In this document: positions 42,800 to 51,895 of the stretch, piece after piece
How the letters are laid out: each line of letters starts with the position of its first letter
Position numbering within the stretch: position 1 is the stretch's first letter
NCBI GenBank assembly: GCA_963760935.1
Contig: CAVXFB010000006.1
Location: 558,001 to 622,000, forward strand
Origin: CAVXFB01 sp963760935
GTDB lineage: Bacteria > Planctomycetota > Planctomycetia > Pirellulales > Thermoguttaceae
Reading direction: 5' to 3'
DNA: 64,000 nt
The notes under the pieces: model-generated
Told to the model about the DNA's origin: nothing
What the model saw: the letters and a program-made list of their open reading frames with translations, nothing else
Database searches by the model: none
Program-made: the position numbers and the translations under genes

Positions 42800-45037
42800 A
42801 TGGATAAGATACCAGACTCCGCGAATGAGCCTGCCGCTGGCAAGAGCAGTCCTGCGGCGAAAAGTGAGTCGTCAAAGCCACCTTCATCCCCGGATGGTGC
42901 GAGCTGGTCATCCGGAGCACCGTCCGACGGCGGATTCAACGCGGCGCCCTCTGTCCAGGCGATGGGATACGGCGACGAACTGGAACTTAACAGCGGGCCG
43001 CTACCAGATCACGACGAGCCGACAATTCCCGGCCGGCTCAAGAAATTGATCATTGGCAAGCCCCGCGACCTGCACGATAAATCGCTGTTCGCGCACGTTT
43101 CGCTCGCAGCGTTCCTGGCCTGGGTGGGCCTGGGAGCAGACGGCCTGTCATCGTCCTGCTACGGTCCGGCCGAGGCGTTCGTCAATCTGCACGAGCACCG
43201 CTATCTGGCTGCGTTCCTGGCCCTGGCCATCGCCGCTACGGTCTTTATCATCTCGGCGTGCTACAGCCACATTATCGAGGAGTTCCCCAGCGGCGGCGGC
43301 GGCTACCTTGTCGCGTCAAAACTGCTCGGGCCGCGCGTTGGCGTGGTGTCGGGCTGCGCACTGTTGGTCGACTACGTGCTGACGATCACTGTCTCCATCG
43401 CCGCGGCGGGCGATGCCTTGTTCGGCTTGATAGGGCCGGAATGGTATCAATCGCCTTGGAAGCTCTATGCCGAGTTCGCCGCCATTATTCTCCTAATCCT
43501 GCTGAATCTGCGCGGCGTGAAGGAATCGGTGCAGGTGTTGATGCCGATCTTCCTACTCTTTCTGCTAACGCACTTCGTCCTCATCATCGGCTCGTTGGCG
43601 CTGCATGCGACCGCCGCCCCGGTATTAGTCAATAATATCGCCACGGAAGTGACCACCGGATTGCGCAATCCGGAGTTTGGCCTGGGTCGGATGATGGCCC
43701 TTCTGTTCTTTGCCTATTCCTTAGGCGCCGGTACGTACACGGGCATCGAAGCGGTCTCGAACAGCATGCCAGTCATGCGCGAGCCGCGAGTGGCCACGGG
43801 GAAACGGACCATGCTCTACATGGCTTCCTCGCTGGCTTTCGTCTCGGCCGGTCTCATGATCGCTTATCTGCTGCTCAACATCCGCGCCGAACCAGGAGCA
43901 ACGCAAACGCTTAACAACAAGCTGGCGATCGTGTTTGCCCACGAAACGATGCCGAACCTGCCCTGGTTAGGCGATGTGTTTGTGTTCGCAACGCTGCTGT
44001 CAGAAGGCTCGCTGCTGTTCGTGGCGGCCCAAGCCGGCTTTATCGACGGACCCCGGGTTCTTGCCAATATGGCCCACGACTCGTGGATGCCCCGCTGGTT
44101 CTCCAACCTTTCCGAGCGTTTGGCCACGCATAATGGCATTATGGTGATGGGCCTGGCCGCATTGGGCGCGCTAATGTACACCGGCGGCGACGTTTACACG
44201 CTGGTCATCATGTACTCGATCAACGTCTTTCTAACGTTCTCGCTTTCGATGCTTGGCATGTGCCGCCATTGGATCGAACGACGCCGAGTGAATCCGCTGT
44301 GGCGCCGGCGGCTTGCGCTGTTCGTGCTTGGCGCGGTCGTGTGCGTGTCGATTCTGGGCGTGGCAATCTACGAAAAGGTCTATGTAAAACTGACCGCGCC
44401 GTCGGACCAACGGGAGTACTCCGGATTGGTAACGATCGTGGTCACCGCGGGCTGCGTAGGTCTCAGCTTTCTCATCCACCGCTACTACCGTCGCGTCGGC
44501 CAGAGTCTGCGGCGGCTGGACGAAACTCTCTGCCGCCTAGGCGACCTTGGCGAACCAAACATGGCTGAACCCGATCCAAGCCAGCCGACGGCCGTAATTC
44601 TTGTCGGCGGCTATAGCGGGCTAGGCATCCACACCATACTCAACGCCATTCGCTTTGCGCCCGACCATTTCAAGAACTTCGTCTTCATCTCCGTCGGCGT
44701 AATCGACAGCGGCAACTTCAAGGGGAGCGGCGCCGTCGAAGACTTACAGAAATACTGCGAGAAGTCGCTAGCCCAGTACGTCGCTTTGGGCCAGCGGCTC
44801 GGCATGCCATCCACCTCGCTTTACAGCGTGGGCACCGACGCCGTCGATGAGTTGGAAAGCGATTGCCGGGAAGTCGCTCGGCAGTTTCCCAAGTCGACCT
44901 TCTTCGCCGGCCAGTTGGTATTCCAGAAAGACACCTGGCTGCACCGGCTATTGCACAACCAAACTGCCTATTCGCTGCAGCGCCGCCTGCAATGGACGGG
45001 CGTGCCGATGGTAATCTTACCGACGCGCGTCCGGTAG
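42800..45037 (+). CDS. APC-superfamily (KimA-like) transporter, copy 1
   Basis: This 745-residue membrane protein starts at the ATG at 42800; an upstream TTG or GTG would extend it seven residues. A disordered Ser/Pro-rich N-terminus of about 75 residues precedes PTIPGRLKKLIIGKPRDLHD. Then come 12 membrane helices with KimA-type blocks: GADGLSSSCYGPAEAF, EEFPSGGGGYLVASKLLGPRVG, LLVDYVLTITVSIAAAGDALF and SLGAGTYTGIEAVSNSM. The roughly 190-residue C-terminal cytoplasmic part (from GEPNMAEPDPSQPTAVILVGGYSGLGIHT) is of a USP-like or other alpha/beta type. KimA imports potassium, so potassium or an amino acid is the likely substrate. The second copy follows 356 bases downstream. Confidence 0.85.
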   Translation: MDKIPDSANEPAAGKSSPAAKSESSKPPSSPDGASWSSGAPSDGGFNAAPSVQAMGYGDELELNSGPLPDHDEPTIPGRLKKLIIGKPRDLHDKSLFAHVSLAAFLAWVGLGADGLSSSCYGPAEAFVNLHEHRYLAAFLALAIAATVFIISACYSHIIEEFPSGGGGYLVASKLLGPRVGVVSGCALLVDYVLTITVSIAAAGDALFGLIGPEWYQSPWKLYAEFAAIILLILLNLRGVKESVQVLMPIFLLFLLTHFVLIIGSLALHATAAPVLVNNIATEVTTGLRNPEFGLGRMMALLFFAYSLGAGTYTGIEAVSNSMPVMREPRVATGKRTMLYMASSLAFVSAGLMIAYLLLNIRAEPGATQTLNNKLAIVFAHETMPNLPWLGDVFVFATLLSEGSLLFVAAQAGFIDGPRVLANMAHDSWMPRWFSNLSERLATHNGIMVMGLAALGALMYTGGDVYTLVIMYSINVFLTFSLSMLGMCRHWIERRRVNPLWRRRLALFVLGAVVCVSILGVAIYEKVYVKLTAPSDQREYSGLVTIVVTAGCVGLSFLIHRYYRRVGQSLRRLDETLCRLGDLGEPNMAEPDPSQPTAVILVGGYSGLGIHTILNAIRFAPDHFKNFVFISVGVIDSGNFKGSGAVEDLQKYCEKSLAQYVALGQRLGMPSTSLYSVGTDAVDELESDCREVARQFPKSTFFAGQLVFQKDTWLHRLLHNQTAYSLQRRLQWTGVPMVILPTRVR

Positions 45038-45233
45038 ATTTTTGGGGGCCAAGCGCAGAAACCTCTCGGGAGGTCTACCGGCCGCTTTGTCCCCGGCTTT
45101 ATCGGTGATCTGCTAGCAATAGCACCGAGATCGTTTGCGGGGCCAGCGACAACAGGCTGAACCATCGGTGTCGGTGCGGTAACCCCTTATCCAGTATCAT
45201 TTTATGCATGTGCGGACATGGCGGTCCGGACGA

Positions 45234-45385
45234 TGGACTTGCAAAGCGGCCATCGAGAGTCAACACTTATGAGTTCACGCCAAGCCGCCCCACGGTGGTC
45301 ATGGGGTGTCCGACGAGCGCCGTTGGTGCCACGGAGGTTTTGTTCGGTGGTACCCCTCTTTGGTTGTTTCGCGTGAGCTCATCAA
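45234..45385 (+). promoter_or_regulatory. conserved structured leader of the second APC transporter gene
   Basis: This is the counterpart of the leader at 42631-42780: ACTTATGAGTTCACGCCA lies at 45265-45282, and the stem GGGGTG/TACCCC at 45303-45308 with 45351-45356. The loop between stem arms is 42 bases, against 43 in the first copy. The ATG within ACTTATG could also start a short peptide (M-S-S-R-Q here, M-G-S-R-Q in copy 1). The rest of the 356-base gap between the genes holds nothing I recognise. Confidence 0.5.
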
Positions 45386-45393
45386 AACGCACT

Positions 45394-47589
45394 ATGGACG
45401 ATTCGCACGACGCAAAGAACGATCCGCCCGCCACACCCTCGGGCCCTGGTGCGGGAAGCGATGATCGCGAGTCGCCGCCATTGTCCAGCGGCGCTGAACC
45501 TGCGTCGCAGCCGGCGGATGCAGGTGTGGAAGATAAGCCCGCTGCTCCGATCGAATTGGGCGACGTTGCGGATATCGGCGTCGCCAATGGGCAGCCGGAG
45601 ATTGAAGAGCCGACAATTCCCGATCGGCTCAAAACGCTCTTGATCGGCAAACCGCGAGACCTGGAAGACCGGTCGGTCTTCACTCATATTTCGCTGGTCG
45701 CGTTCTTGGCCTGGGTTGGCCTGGGGGCTGACGGGCTGTCGTCGACGTCCTATGGTCCGGCCGAAGCATACACGCACTTGGAAGGTCATCGGTACCTCGC
45801 CGTGTTTCTTGCCCTGGCGATCGCCGCAACGGTGTTCATCATCTCGGCCTGTTATAGCCATATTATCGAACTGTTTCCCAGCGGTGGCGGCGGTTACTTG
45901 GTGGCCTCAAAGCTGCTTGGCCGACGAATCGGCGTCGTGGCCGGGTGTGCGTTGCTGATCGATTACGTGCTAACGATCGCCGTCTCCATTGCCGCGGCGG
46001 GTGAAGCCCTGTTCGGGCTGATGGGGCCCGATTGGCTCCAGTCCGAGTGGAAGATCTATGCCGAATTTGCCGCCATTGTGTTTCTCATCGTCTTAAACCT
46101 GCGCGGCGTCAAGGAATCGATCCAAGTATTGCTGCCCATCTTCCTGCTCTTTCTGCTGACGCACTTCCTATTGATTACCGGTGCACTTTCTTGGAATGTG
46201 TCGGCAACCACCGAACTCTCCCGGCAGGTCGTCACGGACATGACCCGAGACCTGCACGACCCGCAGTATGGGTTGGTCAAGATGGTATTGGCACTGTTGT
46301 TCGCGTACTCACTCGGTGCAGGAACCTATACCGGCATCGAAGCCGTCTCGAATAGCATGCAAGTGATGCGCGAGCCTCGGGTGGCCACCGGTCAGCGAAC
46401 GATGCGCTATATGGCTTGGTCGTTGGCGCTGACGGCTGGCGGTCTGATCGTTGCGTACTTGCTGTTAAACGTTCCGAGCCGTGGAGATGAGACCAGAAAC
46501 CTGGTGCTGACGCGAATGTTCATCCAAGAACTCGGCTTGCAGTCGCACTGGGTGGGCAGCCTGTTCGTTTGGGCGACGTTGCTGTCCGAGGGGGCGTTGT
46601 TGATCGTTGCCGCCCAAGCGGGCTTCATCGGCGGCCCGCGACTGCTGGCCAGCATGGCTCAAGACTCGTGGGTGCCTCGCTGGTTCGCCAACCTCTCGGA
46701 ACGGCTGGCCACGCACAACGGCATTTTGTTGATGGGAGTGGCCGCTTTGGGTGCGTTGTGGTACACGCACGGCGATGTGTACACCCTGGTGATTATGTAC
46801 TCGATCAACGTATTCGTCACTTTTTCGCTGTCGATGGTCGGCATGTCGCGTCACTGGTATTTCGTGCGAAAGCGACATCCTCTCTGGCGCCGCCGCTTAG
46901 CGTTGTTCCTGGTCGGTGCGGTTCTGTGCATATCGATTCTCATCATCACGGTATCCGAAAAGTTCGACCAGGGAGCGTGGAAAACCGTCGCCGCCACCGG
47001 CCTGTGCGTTGGACTTTGCTTCTTAATCAATCGCTACTATGTTCGCGTCGGTCAAAGTCTGCGCCGCCTGGACGAAACGCTCGGCCGGTTAGGCAGCCTC
47101 GGCGAGCCGAACACGGCCGAACCGGATCCGAGTCAGCCGGCTGCCGTGATTCTCGTCGGCGCTTACAGCGGCCTAGGCATCCACACGATGCTCAACGCCA
47201 TCCGCTTCGCGCCCGATCATTTCAAGAGCTTCGTCTTTGTCTCGGTGGGTGTGATCGACAGCGGCAACTTCAAAGGGAGCGGCGCCATCGAGGACTTGCA
47301 GAAATACTGCGAGAAGTCGCTATCGCAGTACGTCGAGTTGGGCCAGCGGCTCGGCATGCCGTCGACGTCGTTCTACAGCGTCGGCACCGACGCCGTCGAT
47401 GAGCTGGAGCATAACTGTCTGGAAGTCGCCAAAAAGTTCTCCCGGGCGACGTTCTTTGCCGGCCAGTTGGTGTTTCAGAAAGACACGTGGCTGCACAGAC
47501 TCTTGCACAACCAAACGGCCTATTCGCTCCAACGCCGTCTGCAATGGGCCGGCGTGCCGATGGTGATCCTGCCTACCCGCGTGCGCTGA
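45394..47589 (+). CDS. APC-superfamily (KimA-like) transporter, copy 2
   Basis: This 731-residue paralogue of the preceding gene has near-identical architecture. The Pro/Ser-rich N-terminus leads into PTIPDRLKTLLIGKPRDLED, then GADGLSSTSYGPAEAYTHLEG, SGGGGYLVASKLLGRRIG, LLIDYVLTIAVSIAAAGEALF and SLGAGTYTGIEAVSNSMQ. The C-terminal cytoplasmic domain is almost identical (SVGVIDSGNFKGSGA, STSFYSVGTDAVDELEHN, AYSLQRRLQWAGVPMVILPTRVR). The divergent parts are the N-terminus and extracellular loops. I start it at the ATG at 45394; the in-frame GTG at 45373 is an alternative. A tandem duplication with its leader is implied. Confidence 0.85.
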   Translation: MDDSHDAKNDPPATPSGPGAGSDDRESPPLSSGAEPASQPADAGVEDKPAAPIELGDVADIGVANGQPEIEEPTIPDRLKTLLIGKPRDLEDRSVFTHISLVAFLAWVGLGADGLSSTSYGPAEAYTHLEGHRYLAVFLALAIAATVFIISACYSHIIELFPSGGGGYLVASKLLGRRIGVVAGCALLIDYVLTIAVSIAAAGEALFGLMGPDWLQSEWKIYAEFAAIVFLIVLNLRGVKESIQVLLPIFLLFLLTHFLLITGALSWNVSATTELSRQVVTDMTRDLHDPQYGLVKMVLALLFAYSLGAGTYTGIEAVSNSMQVMREPRVATGQRTMRYMAWSLALTAGGLIVAYLLLNVPSRGDETRNLVLTRMFIQELGLQSHWVGSLFVWATLLSEGALLIVAAQAGFIGGPRLLASMAQDSWVPRWFANLSERLATHNGILLMGVAALGALWYTHGDVYTLVIMYSINVFVTFSLSMVGMSRHWYFVRKRHPLWRRRLALFLVGAVLCISILIITVSEKFDQGAWKTVAATGLCVGLCFLINRYYVRVGQSLRRLDETLGRLGSLGEPNTAEPDPSQPAAVILVGAYSGLGIHTMLNAIRFAPDHFKSFVFVSVGVIDSGNFKGSGAIEDLQKYCEKSLSQYVELGQRLGMPSTSFYSVGTDAVDELEHNCLEVAKKFSRATFFAGQLVFQKDTWLHRLLHNQTAYSLQRRLQWAGVPMVILPTRVR

Positions 47590-47962
47590 CGTGGCATTGG
47601 CTCTTGTGCTCTCTGCCGACGGCCGAACGTTGTAGAACGGCAGAATATCACCGATCTTCCGAGCCGTATTGCTGCTCTCTGGGATGCGAAATTTACCGCG
47701 TTGCGCACCGCCAAATAGCCCCGGCCTCGCAGCTACCCAGACTTGAATCTCGGAGTAAAAAAATTGTTGCCGACGGCATTAATTAGCTGTTGGAATCGAT
47801 CGCCGTACAGAAACGCCCAAGTGTCTGGAAATCAAAGGGTTTCTTGCGTCGCCCAGCGGAAATGTCCATTAGGGGGGATTTGCTAAAAATTGCCGTAAGT
47901 CTCATAAGGATTATGGCTTACGAAAACTTTTTCGCGGGTGATTGACCAGTGCTAAGAAATCG

Positions 47963-47991
47963 TTAGACTTGGACACTCTCGCCCGTATATT
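47963..47991 (+). promoter_or_regulatory. putative nrdJ promoter
   Basis: TTAGAC (47963-47968) and TATATT (47986-47991) are spaced by 17 bases. The expected transcription start is near 47998, 30-75 bases before the two possible nrdJ starts. The -10 element lies inside the first NrdR-like box. Confidence 0.5.
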
Positions 47992-48026
47992 GTGGCTGCT
48001 CGGCCGTATAATACAATATATGGGGT
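47981..48026 (+). promoter_or_regulatory. pair of NrdR-box-like sites
   Basis: GCCCGTATATTGTGGC (47981-47996) and ATACAATATATGGGGT (48011-48026) resemble NrdR boxes (consensus near ACACWATATATWGTGT) in opposite orientation. They lie 14 bases apart and overlap the promoter. NrdR pairs are usually 15-16 bases apart, so the spacing is close. Binding would repress nrdJ. Confidence 0.45.
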
Positions 48027-48071
48027 ATGGAAGCCAATAACCAGCGTCCTAACGGAATAAGGAGCTCTGCC

Positions 48072-51000
48072 TTGGATAAGCTCGAACGCGAACCTGTGGC
48101 TACGCCCGTCGTGGCAGCCGATCAGTCGACGCCCAGGACTGCGAAGGCACCGGCGGCCGGCCTGGAAATCACTGCCACGTTTTGCCCTGAGGGGGCCGAT
48201 CCCTTCGCTACGGTCGAGTGGGACCTGCGCACGGCGGCAATCAAGGGCGAAGGGGGCGAAGTGCTGTTTGAGCAGCACGACTGCGAGATGCCAGCAGACT
48301 GGAGCCAGTTGGCGACCAACGTTGTGGCCAACAAGTACTTCTATGGCGAAGTGGCCACGGAGGAACGCGAGAAGGGGATTCGGCAGTTGGTGCACCGCGT
48401 TTGCCGTACGATCGCCGATTGGGGCACGGCCGACGGCTACTTTGCCAGCGCCGCCGATGGCGAACGCTTCTACCACGAACTGTGCTGGCTTTGCCTTCAC
48501 CAATGTGCGTCGTTCAATTCGCCCGTCTGGTTCAACGTCGGCCTGTATCATCAATACGGCATTAAGGGCGCGATGTGCAACTGGCATTGGGACGCTACGG
48601 CGGGCGAGGCCATTCAGCCCGAGAACCCTTACGAGTTCCCGCAGGCGTCGGCGTGCTTCATCCAAAGTGTTAAGGACAACATGGAAGACATCATGGAACT
48701 CGCTCGCAGCGAGGCCATGCTCTTTAAGTTTGGCTCGGGCACGGGCACCGATCTTTCAACGCTGCGCTCTCAACGCGAAAAGCTTTCTGGCGGCGGCAAG
48801 CCGTCTGGCCCGTTGTCGTTCATGCGCGTCTATGACCAGATAGCGGCCGTGGTCAAGAGCGGCGGCAAAACGCGTCGGGCGGCAAAGATGCAGTCGATCA
48901 AGGATTGGCACCCGGACGTGATGGAGTTTATCGAGTGCAAGAACCGGGAGGAGAAGAAAGTTCGCGTCCTGGTCGAAGAGGGCTACGATCCGCAGGAAGC
49001 CTACGACACCGTACTGTTCCAAAACGCGAATCTCTCGGTCCGCCTGAGCGACGAGTTCATGCGGTCCGTTGAAACCGACCAGCCGTGGACGACTCATTGG
49101 GTCACCGATGCGCACAAGGCTGGGCCGAGCTACCCGGCCCGGGAAATGTTCACGCGGATGTCTAACTCGGCCTGGTGCTGCGGCGATCCGGGCGTGCAGT
49201 ACGATTCGACGATCAACCGCTGGCACACCTGTCCGAACTCGGGCCGCATCAACGCCAGCAATCCATGCTCCGAGTACATGTTCCTCGACGATTCGGCCTG
49301 CAATCTGGCGAGCATCAACCTGATGAAGTTCCGCTCGGACGACGGCACGTTCGACGCCGCGCGGTTCCAGGAAGCTTGCCGGTTGGTGTTTATTGCTCAG
49401 GAAATCCTGGTCGATCATGCCAGCTATCCGACGAAGCGGATCGCGACCAACAGCCACAGCTACCGGCCCATTGGCCTTGGCTACTCGAACCTGGGCAGCC
49501 TCATCATGACCGCAGGGCTGGCCTATGATTCGGACGAAGCCCGGGGACTTTGCGGCGTGATCACGGCCATCCTGCATGGAACGGCGTGCCACACGAGCAG
49601 CGAGTTGGCCGCTGCCGTCGGGCCCTTCGACGGCTACGAGAAGAACCGCGAGCCAATGCTGCACGTCATGGAAATGCATTGGCAGAAGGTCGAGGAGATC
49701 CAGGGGTGTCCGAAATATCTGCAAGAACACGCCCGAAACCTTTGGGACCAAGTGGTAGCGCACGGAAAGCGATACGGCTTCCGTAATGCGCAGGCCACGG
49801 TGCTGGCCCCGACGGGCACGATCAGCTTCATGATGGACTGCGACACGACCGGCATCGAGCCGGATATCGCGTTGGTCAAGTACAAACAGTTGGCCGGCGG
49901 CGGCATGTTGAAGATTGTCAATCAGGAAGTGCCGCTCGCTCTGCGGACGCTCGGTTACGACGAGGCGCAGATCGATGCCATCGTGGGCCATATCGATAAA
50001 CTCGACACGATCGAGGGGGCCGAGGAGTTGGACCCCAAGCACCTGCCGGTGTTCGATTGTGCGTTTACGCCGCGGAACGGCAAGCGCTCGATTGCCTGGC
50101 GGGCTCACATTCGGATGATGGCGGCCGCCCAGCCGTTCATTTCCGGGGCCATCTCGAAGACCGTGAACATGCCGAGGGAAAGCACGCCGGACGACGTGGC
50201 CGATGCCTATATGGAAGGCTGGCGGCTTGGCCTCAAGGCTCTGGCCATCTATCGCGACGGCTCGAAGGAAGTGCAGCCGCTATCGACGAAGACCAAGTCG
50301 GACAAGGCGGCGGAAAAACTCGTGGCCGCGCCGCGCCGCGAGCGGCTGCCCGATACGCGGCAGTCGATCACGCACAAGTTCAACATCTCCGGCCACGAAG
50401 GCTACATTACCGTCGGTCTCTACCCCGATGGCCGGCCGGGCGAACTGTTTATCACTATGGCCAAGGAAGGCAGCACGATCGGCGGATTGATGGACTGCTT
50501 CGGCACGGCCGTGTCGATGAGCCTGCAATACGGCGTTCCGTTGGAGGTGTACGTTAACAAGTTCTCGCACACCCGCTTCGAGCCGCAAGGCTTTACGAAG
50601 AACCCGGACATCAAGATCGCCAAGAGCCTTGTGGACTATATCTTCCGTTGGCTGGGCATTACGTTCCTGCCGGGCTTCCGTGAGGCAAACAAGGCGCTGA
50701 TGCCGTCGCCGGCCGGCGCGTCGCACCCCGAGTCGGGAGACACGGAAACAGAGCACAAGCCCGCCGCCACGATGGCTGGCGGGCCTAATGCGGCTCAGGG
50801 ATCGGCCAAGTCCGCCAACGTGCCCAACAAAACCAACGGGACGTTGGCCAACGGTCAGAACGGGCTGAAGCACGCCGCCAAGCGCAACGGCAGCAACGGG
50901 GACGCCAAGGGACGCGGAACTGCGGGCTCGGCCGCTACCGCAGTTGCTTCCGACCGCATGTCGACGGCGGTTCGCACCGAGGCGGCTACGGCGACGTTGT

Positions 51001-51128
51001 CGCGTGACGAGCAGTTCGCGCTGTTCCAAACCGACGCCCCCGCCTGCGACAACTGCGGAGCGATCACCGTCCGCGCCGGCAACTGTTACCTCTGCTACAA
51101 CTGCGGCAGCAGCATGGGCTGTTCGTAG
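48072..51128 (+). CDS. nrdJ: adenosylcobalamin-dependent ribonucleotide reductase (class II)
   Basis: This protein of about 1018 residues reduces ribonucleotides using vitamin B12. Motifs include FNSPVWFNVGL, SACFIQSVKDNMEDIM, FGSGTGTDLSTLR, the thiyl-radical segment NPCSEYMFLDDSACNLASINL, APTGTISFMMD and VDYIFRWLGI. The C-terminus has a low-complexity Asn/Gly/Ala linker and then the zinc ribbon CDNCGAITVRAGNCYLCYNCGS with the redox cysteines. I start at the TTG at 48072 because AAGGAG precedes it by about seven bases. The ATG at 48027 adds 15 residues but lacks a site and abuts the operator-like sequence. Expression is likely controlled by NrdR. Confidence 0.95.
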   Translation: MDKLEREPVATPVVAADQSTPRTAKAPAAGLEITATFCPEGADPFATVEWDLRTAAIKGEGGEVLFEQHDCEMPADWSQLATNVVANKYFYGEVATEEREKGIRQLVHRVCRTIADWGTADGYFASAADGERFYHELCWLCLHQCASFNSPVWFNVGLYHQYGIKGAMCNWHWDATAGEAIQPENPYEFPQASACFIQSVKDNMEDIMELARSEAMLFKFGSGTGTDLSTLRSQREKLSGGGKPSGPLSFMRVYDQIAAVVKSGGKTRRAAKMQSIKDWHPDVMEFIECKNREEKKVRVLVEEGYDPQEAYDTVLFQNANLSVRLSDEFMRSVETDQPWTTHWVTDAHKAGPSYPAREMFTRMSNSAWCCGDPGVQYDSTINRWHTCPNSGRINASNPCSEYMFLDDSACNLASINLMKFRSDDGTFDAARFQEACRLVFIAQEILVDHASYPTKRIATNSHSYRPIGLGYSNLGSLIMTAGLAYDSDEARGLCGVITAILHGTACHTSSELAAAVGPFDGYEKNREPMLHVMEMHWQKVEEIQGCPKYLQEHARNLWDQVVAHGKRYGFRNAQATVLAPTGTISFMMDCDTTGIEPDIALVKYKQLAGGGMLKIVNQEVPLALRTLGYDEAQIDAIVGHIDKLDTIEGAEELDPKHLPVFDCAFTPRNGKRSIAWRAHIRMMAAAQPFISGAISKTVNMPRESTPDDVADAYMEGWRLGLKALAIYRDGSKEVQPLSTKTKSDKAAEKLVAAPRRERLPDTRQSITHKFNISGHEGYITVGLYPDGRPGELFITMAKEGSTIGGLMDCFGTAVSMSLQYGVPLEVYVNKFSHTRFEPQGFTKNPDIKIAKSLVDYIFRWLGITFLPGFREANKALMPSPAGASHPESGDTETEHKPAATMAGGPNAAQGSAKSANVPNKTNGTLANGQNGLKHAAKRNGSNGDAKGRGTAGSAATAVASDRMSTAVRTEAATATLSRDEQFALFQTDAPACDNCGAITVRAGNCYLCYNCGSSMGCS

Positions 51129-51182
51129 GTGGGAACCGAGGGGTGGGGAACGGGATGCGAGGGAAGGGATGGTCTTGAGGAG

Positions 51183-51204
51183 TAGGGTGCGTCCGCGACG
51201 CACC
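51183..51204. repeat. REP-like palindrome, copy 2
   Basis: TAGGGTGCGTCCGCGACGCACC occurs with eight-base arms and a three-base loop, 55 bases after the nrdJ stop. It is the same unit as at 33600-33622. Confidence 0.85.
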
Positions 51205-51227
51205 TTTCGTGACCGTCTTGATCCTTC

Positions 51228-51812
51228 TCAATCCGTTGCCGGTGCGTTTGCCTCAACAATTGCACCGATCCGAGACGCCCAATGGGCCATAATCCGTGCC
51301 TTTTTCCATAGTGCAGACACATCTCGTGGAAAACATTTGCTGATCATTTCCGGACTATCTGATCCAACGAACTGATCTAGGAATCGCCGTCCATCATCAG
51401 TGTCGGGGATAGAACGGATGGCAACGGTGGTCTCTGCAAACTCCAGACTGCCTCGGATCGTCTTGAAGAGTTCGCGCAGGTAGGACGGCTCAGCCAGAGT
51501 TACCACTTCACTGGCAATGAAAATTGCGATAGCGTCGCAGCAAACAAATTCGAACTGTCCCAAGAGTGCGTCATGGTATGACAGGTCGCGATTGACAAGT
51601 AAGGGGAGCCGTCCTTTGAGCAACTTCGCCGCCACAGACTCGTCACAGTCGTTAACACGATGCACTGCCCGAAGCACACGGGATTGGTCGCTCCCGGTGG
51701 TCAGGAGGATCAAGCTGTAATCAGGCAGTGTCGGCGGAGCAATCTTCGCCGGTGGCGCCGGCTGAAGAATCTCTTTGGTCTGAGGATCAAGCCATGGCTC
51801 GCCGCTCTTCAT
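51228..51812 (-). CDS. hypothetical protein with L7/L12 C-terminal-domain-like segment
   Basis: This 194-residue soluble protein (ATG at 51812) has a Pro-rich opening (LQPAPPAKIAPPTLPDY) and then YSLILLTTGSDQSRVLRAVHRVNDCDESVAAKLLKGRLPLLV. This has the beta-alpha-alpha-beta spacing of ribosomal L7/L12 C-terminal domains: V-x-L, then a helix with VI+xVR, then L-x-EAK-x-L-V. The second half (VVTLAEPSYLRELFKTIRGSLEFAETTVAIRSIP) is unknown. It is likely not ribosomal; such folds appear in planctomycete hypothetical proteins. It is convergent with nrdJ and lies between two REP-like copies. Confidence 0.6.
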   Translation of the reverse strand: MKSGEPWLDPQTKEILQPAPPAKIAPPTLPDYSLILLTTGSDQSRVLRAVHRVNDCDESVAAKLLKGRLPLLVNRDLSYHDALLGQFEFVCCDAIAIFIASEVVTLAEPSYLRELFKTIRGSLEFAETTVAIRSIPDTDDGRRFLDQFVGSDSPEMISKCFPRDVSALWKKARIMAHWASRIGAIVEANAPATD

Positions 51813-51895
51813 GGATTGTGTTCACTCCATAATCCGATCTTCTTTCCGGTAGTCTGTATTCTATGCGCACGATCAAATCGCTGCCAGTAGAGAAG

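Larger units (their letters stand above)
47590..48071. other. 482-base upstream region of nrdJ
   Basis: No gene is seen. The last 120 bases are AT-rich and hold the promoter and NrdR-like sites listed separately. The earlier 350 bases show no recognised RNA, and no cobalamin riboswitch is evident. Confidence 0.5.

Noticed and set aside
47590..48026. Cobalamin riboswitch upstream of the B12-dependent reductase
   Set aside because: None of the conserved riboswitch blocks is present; NrdR-type control fits better.
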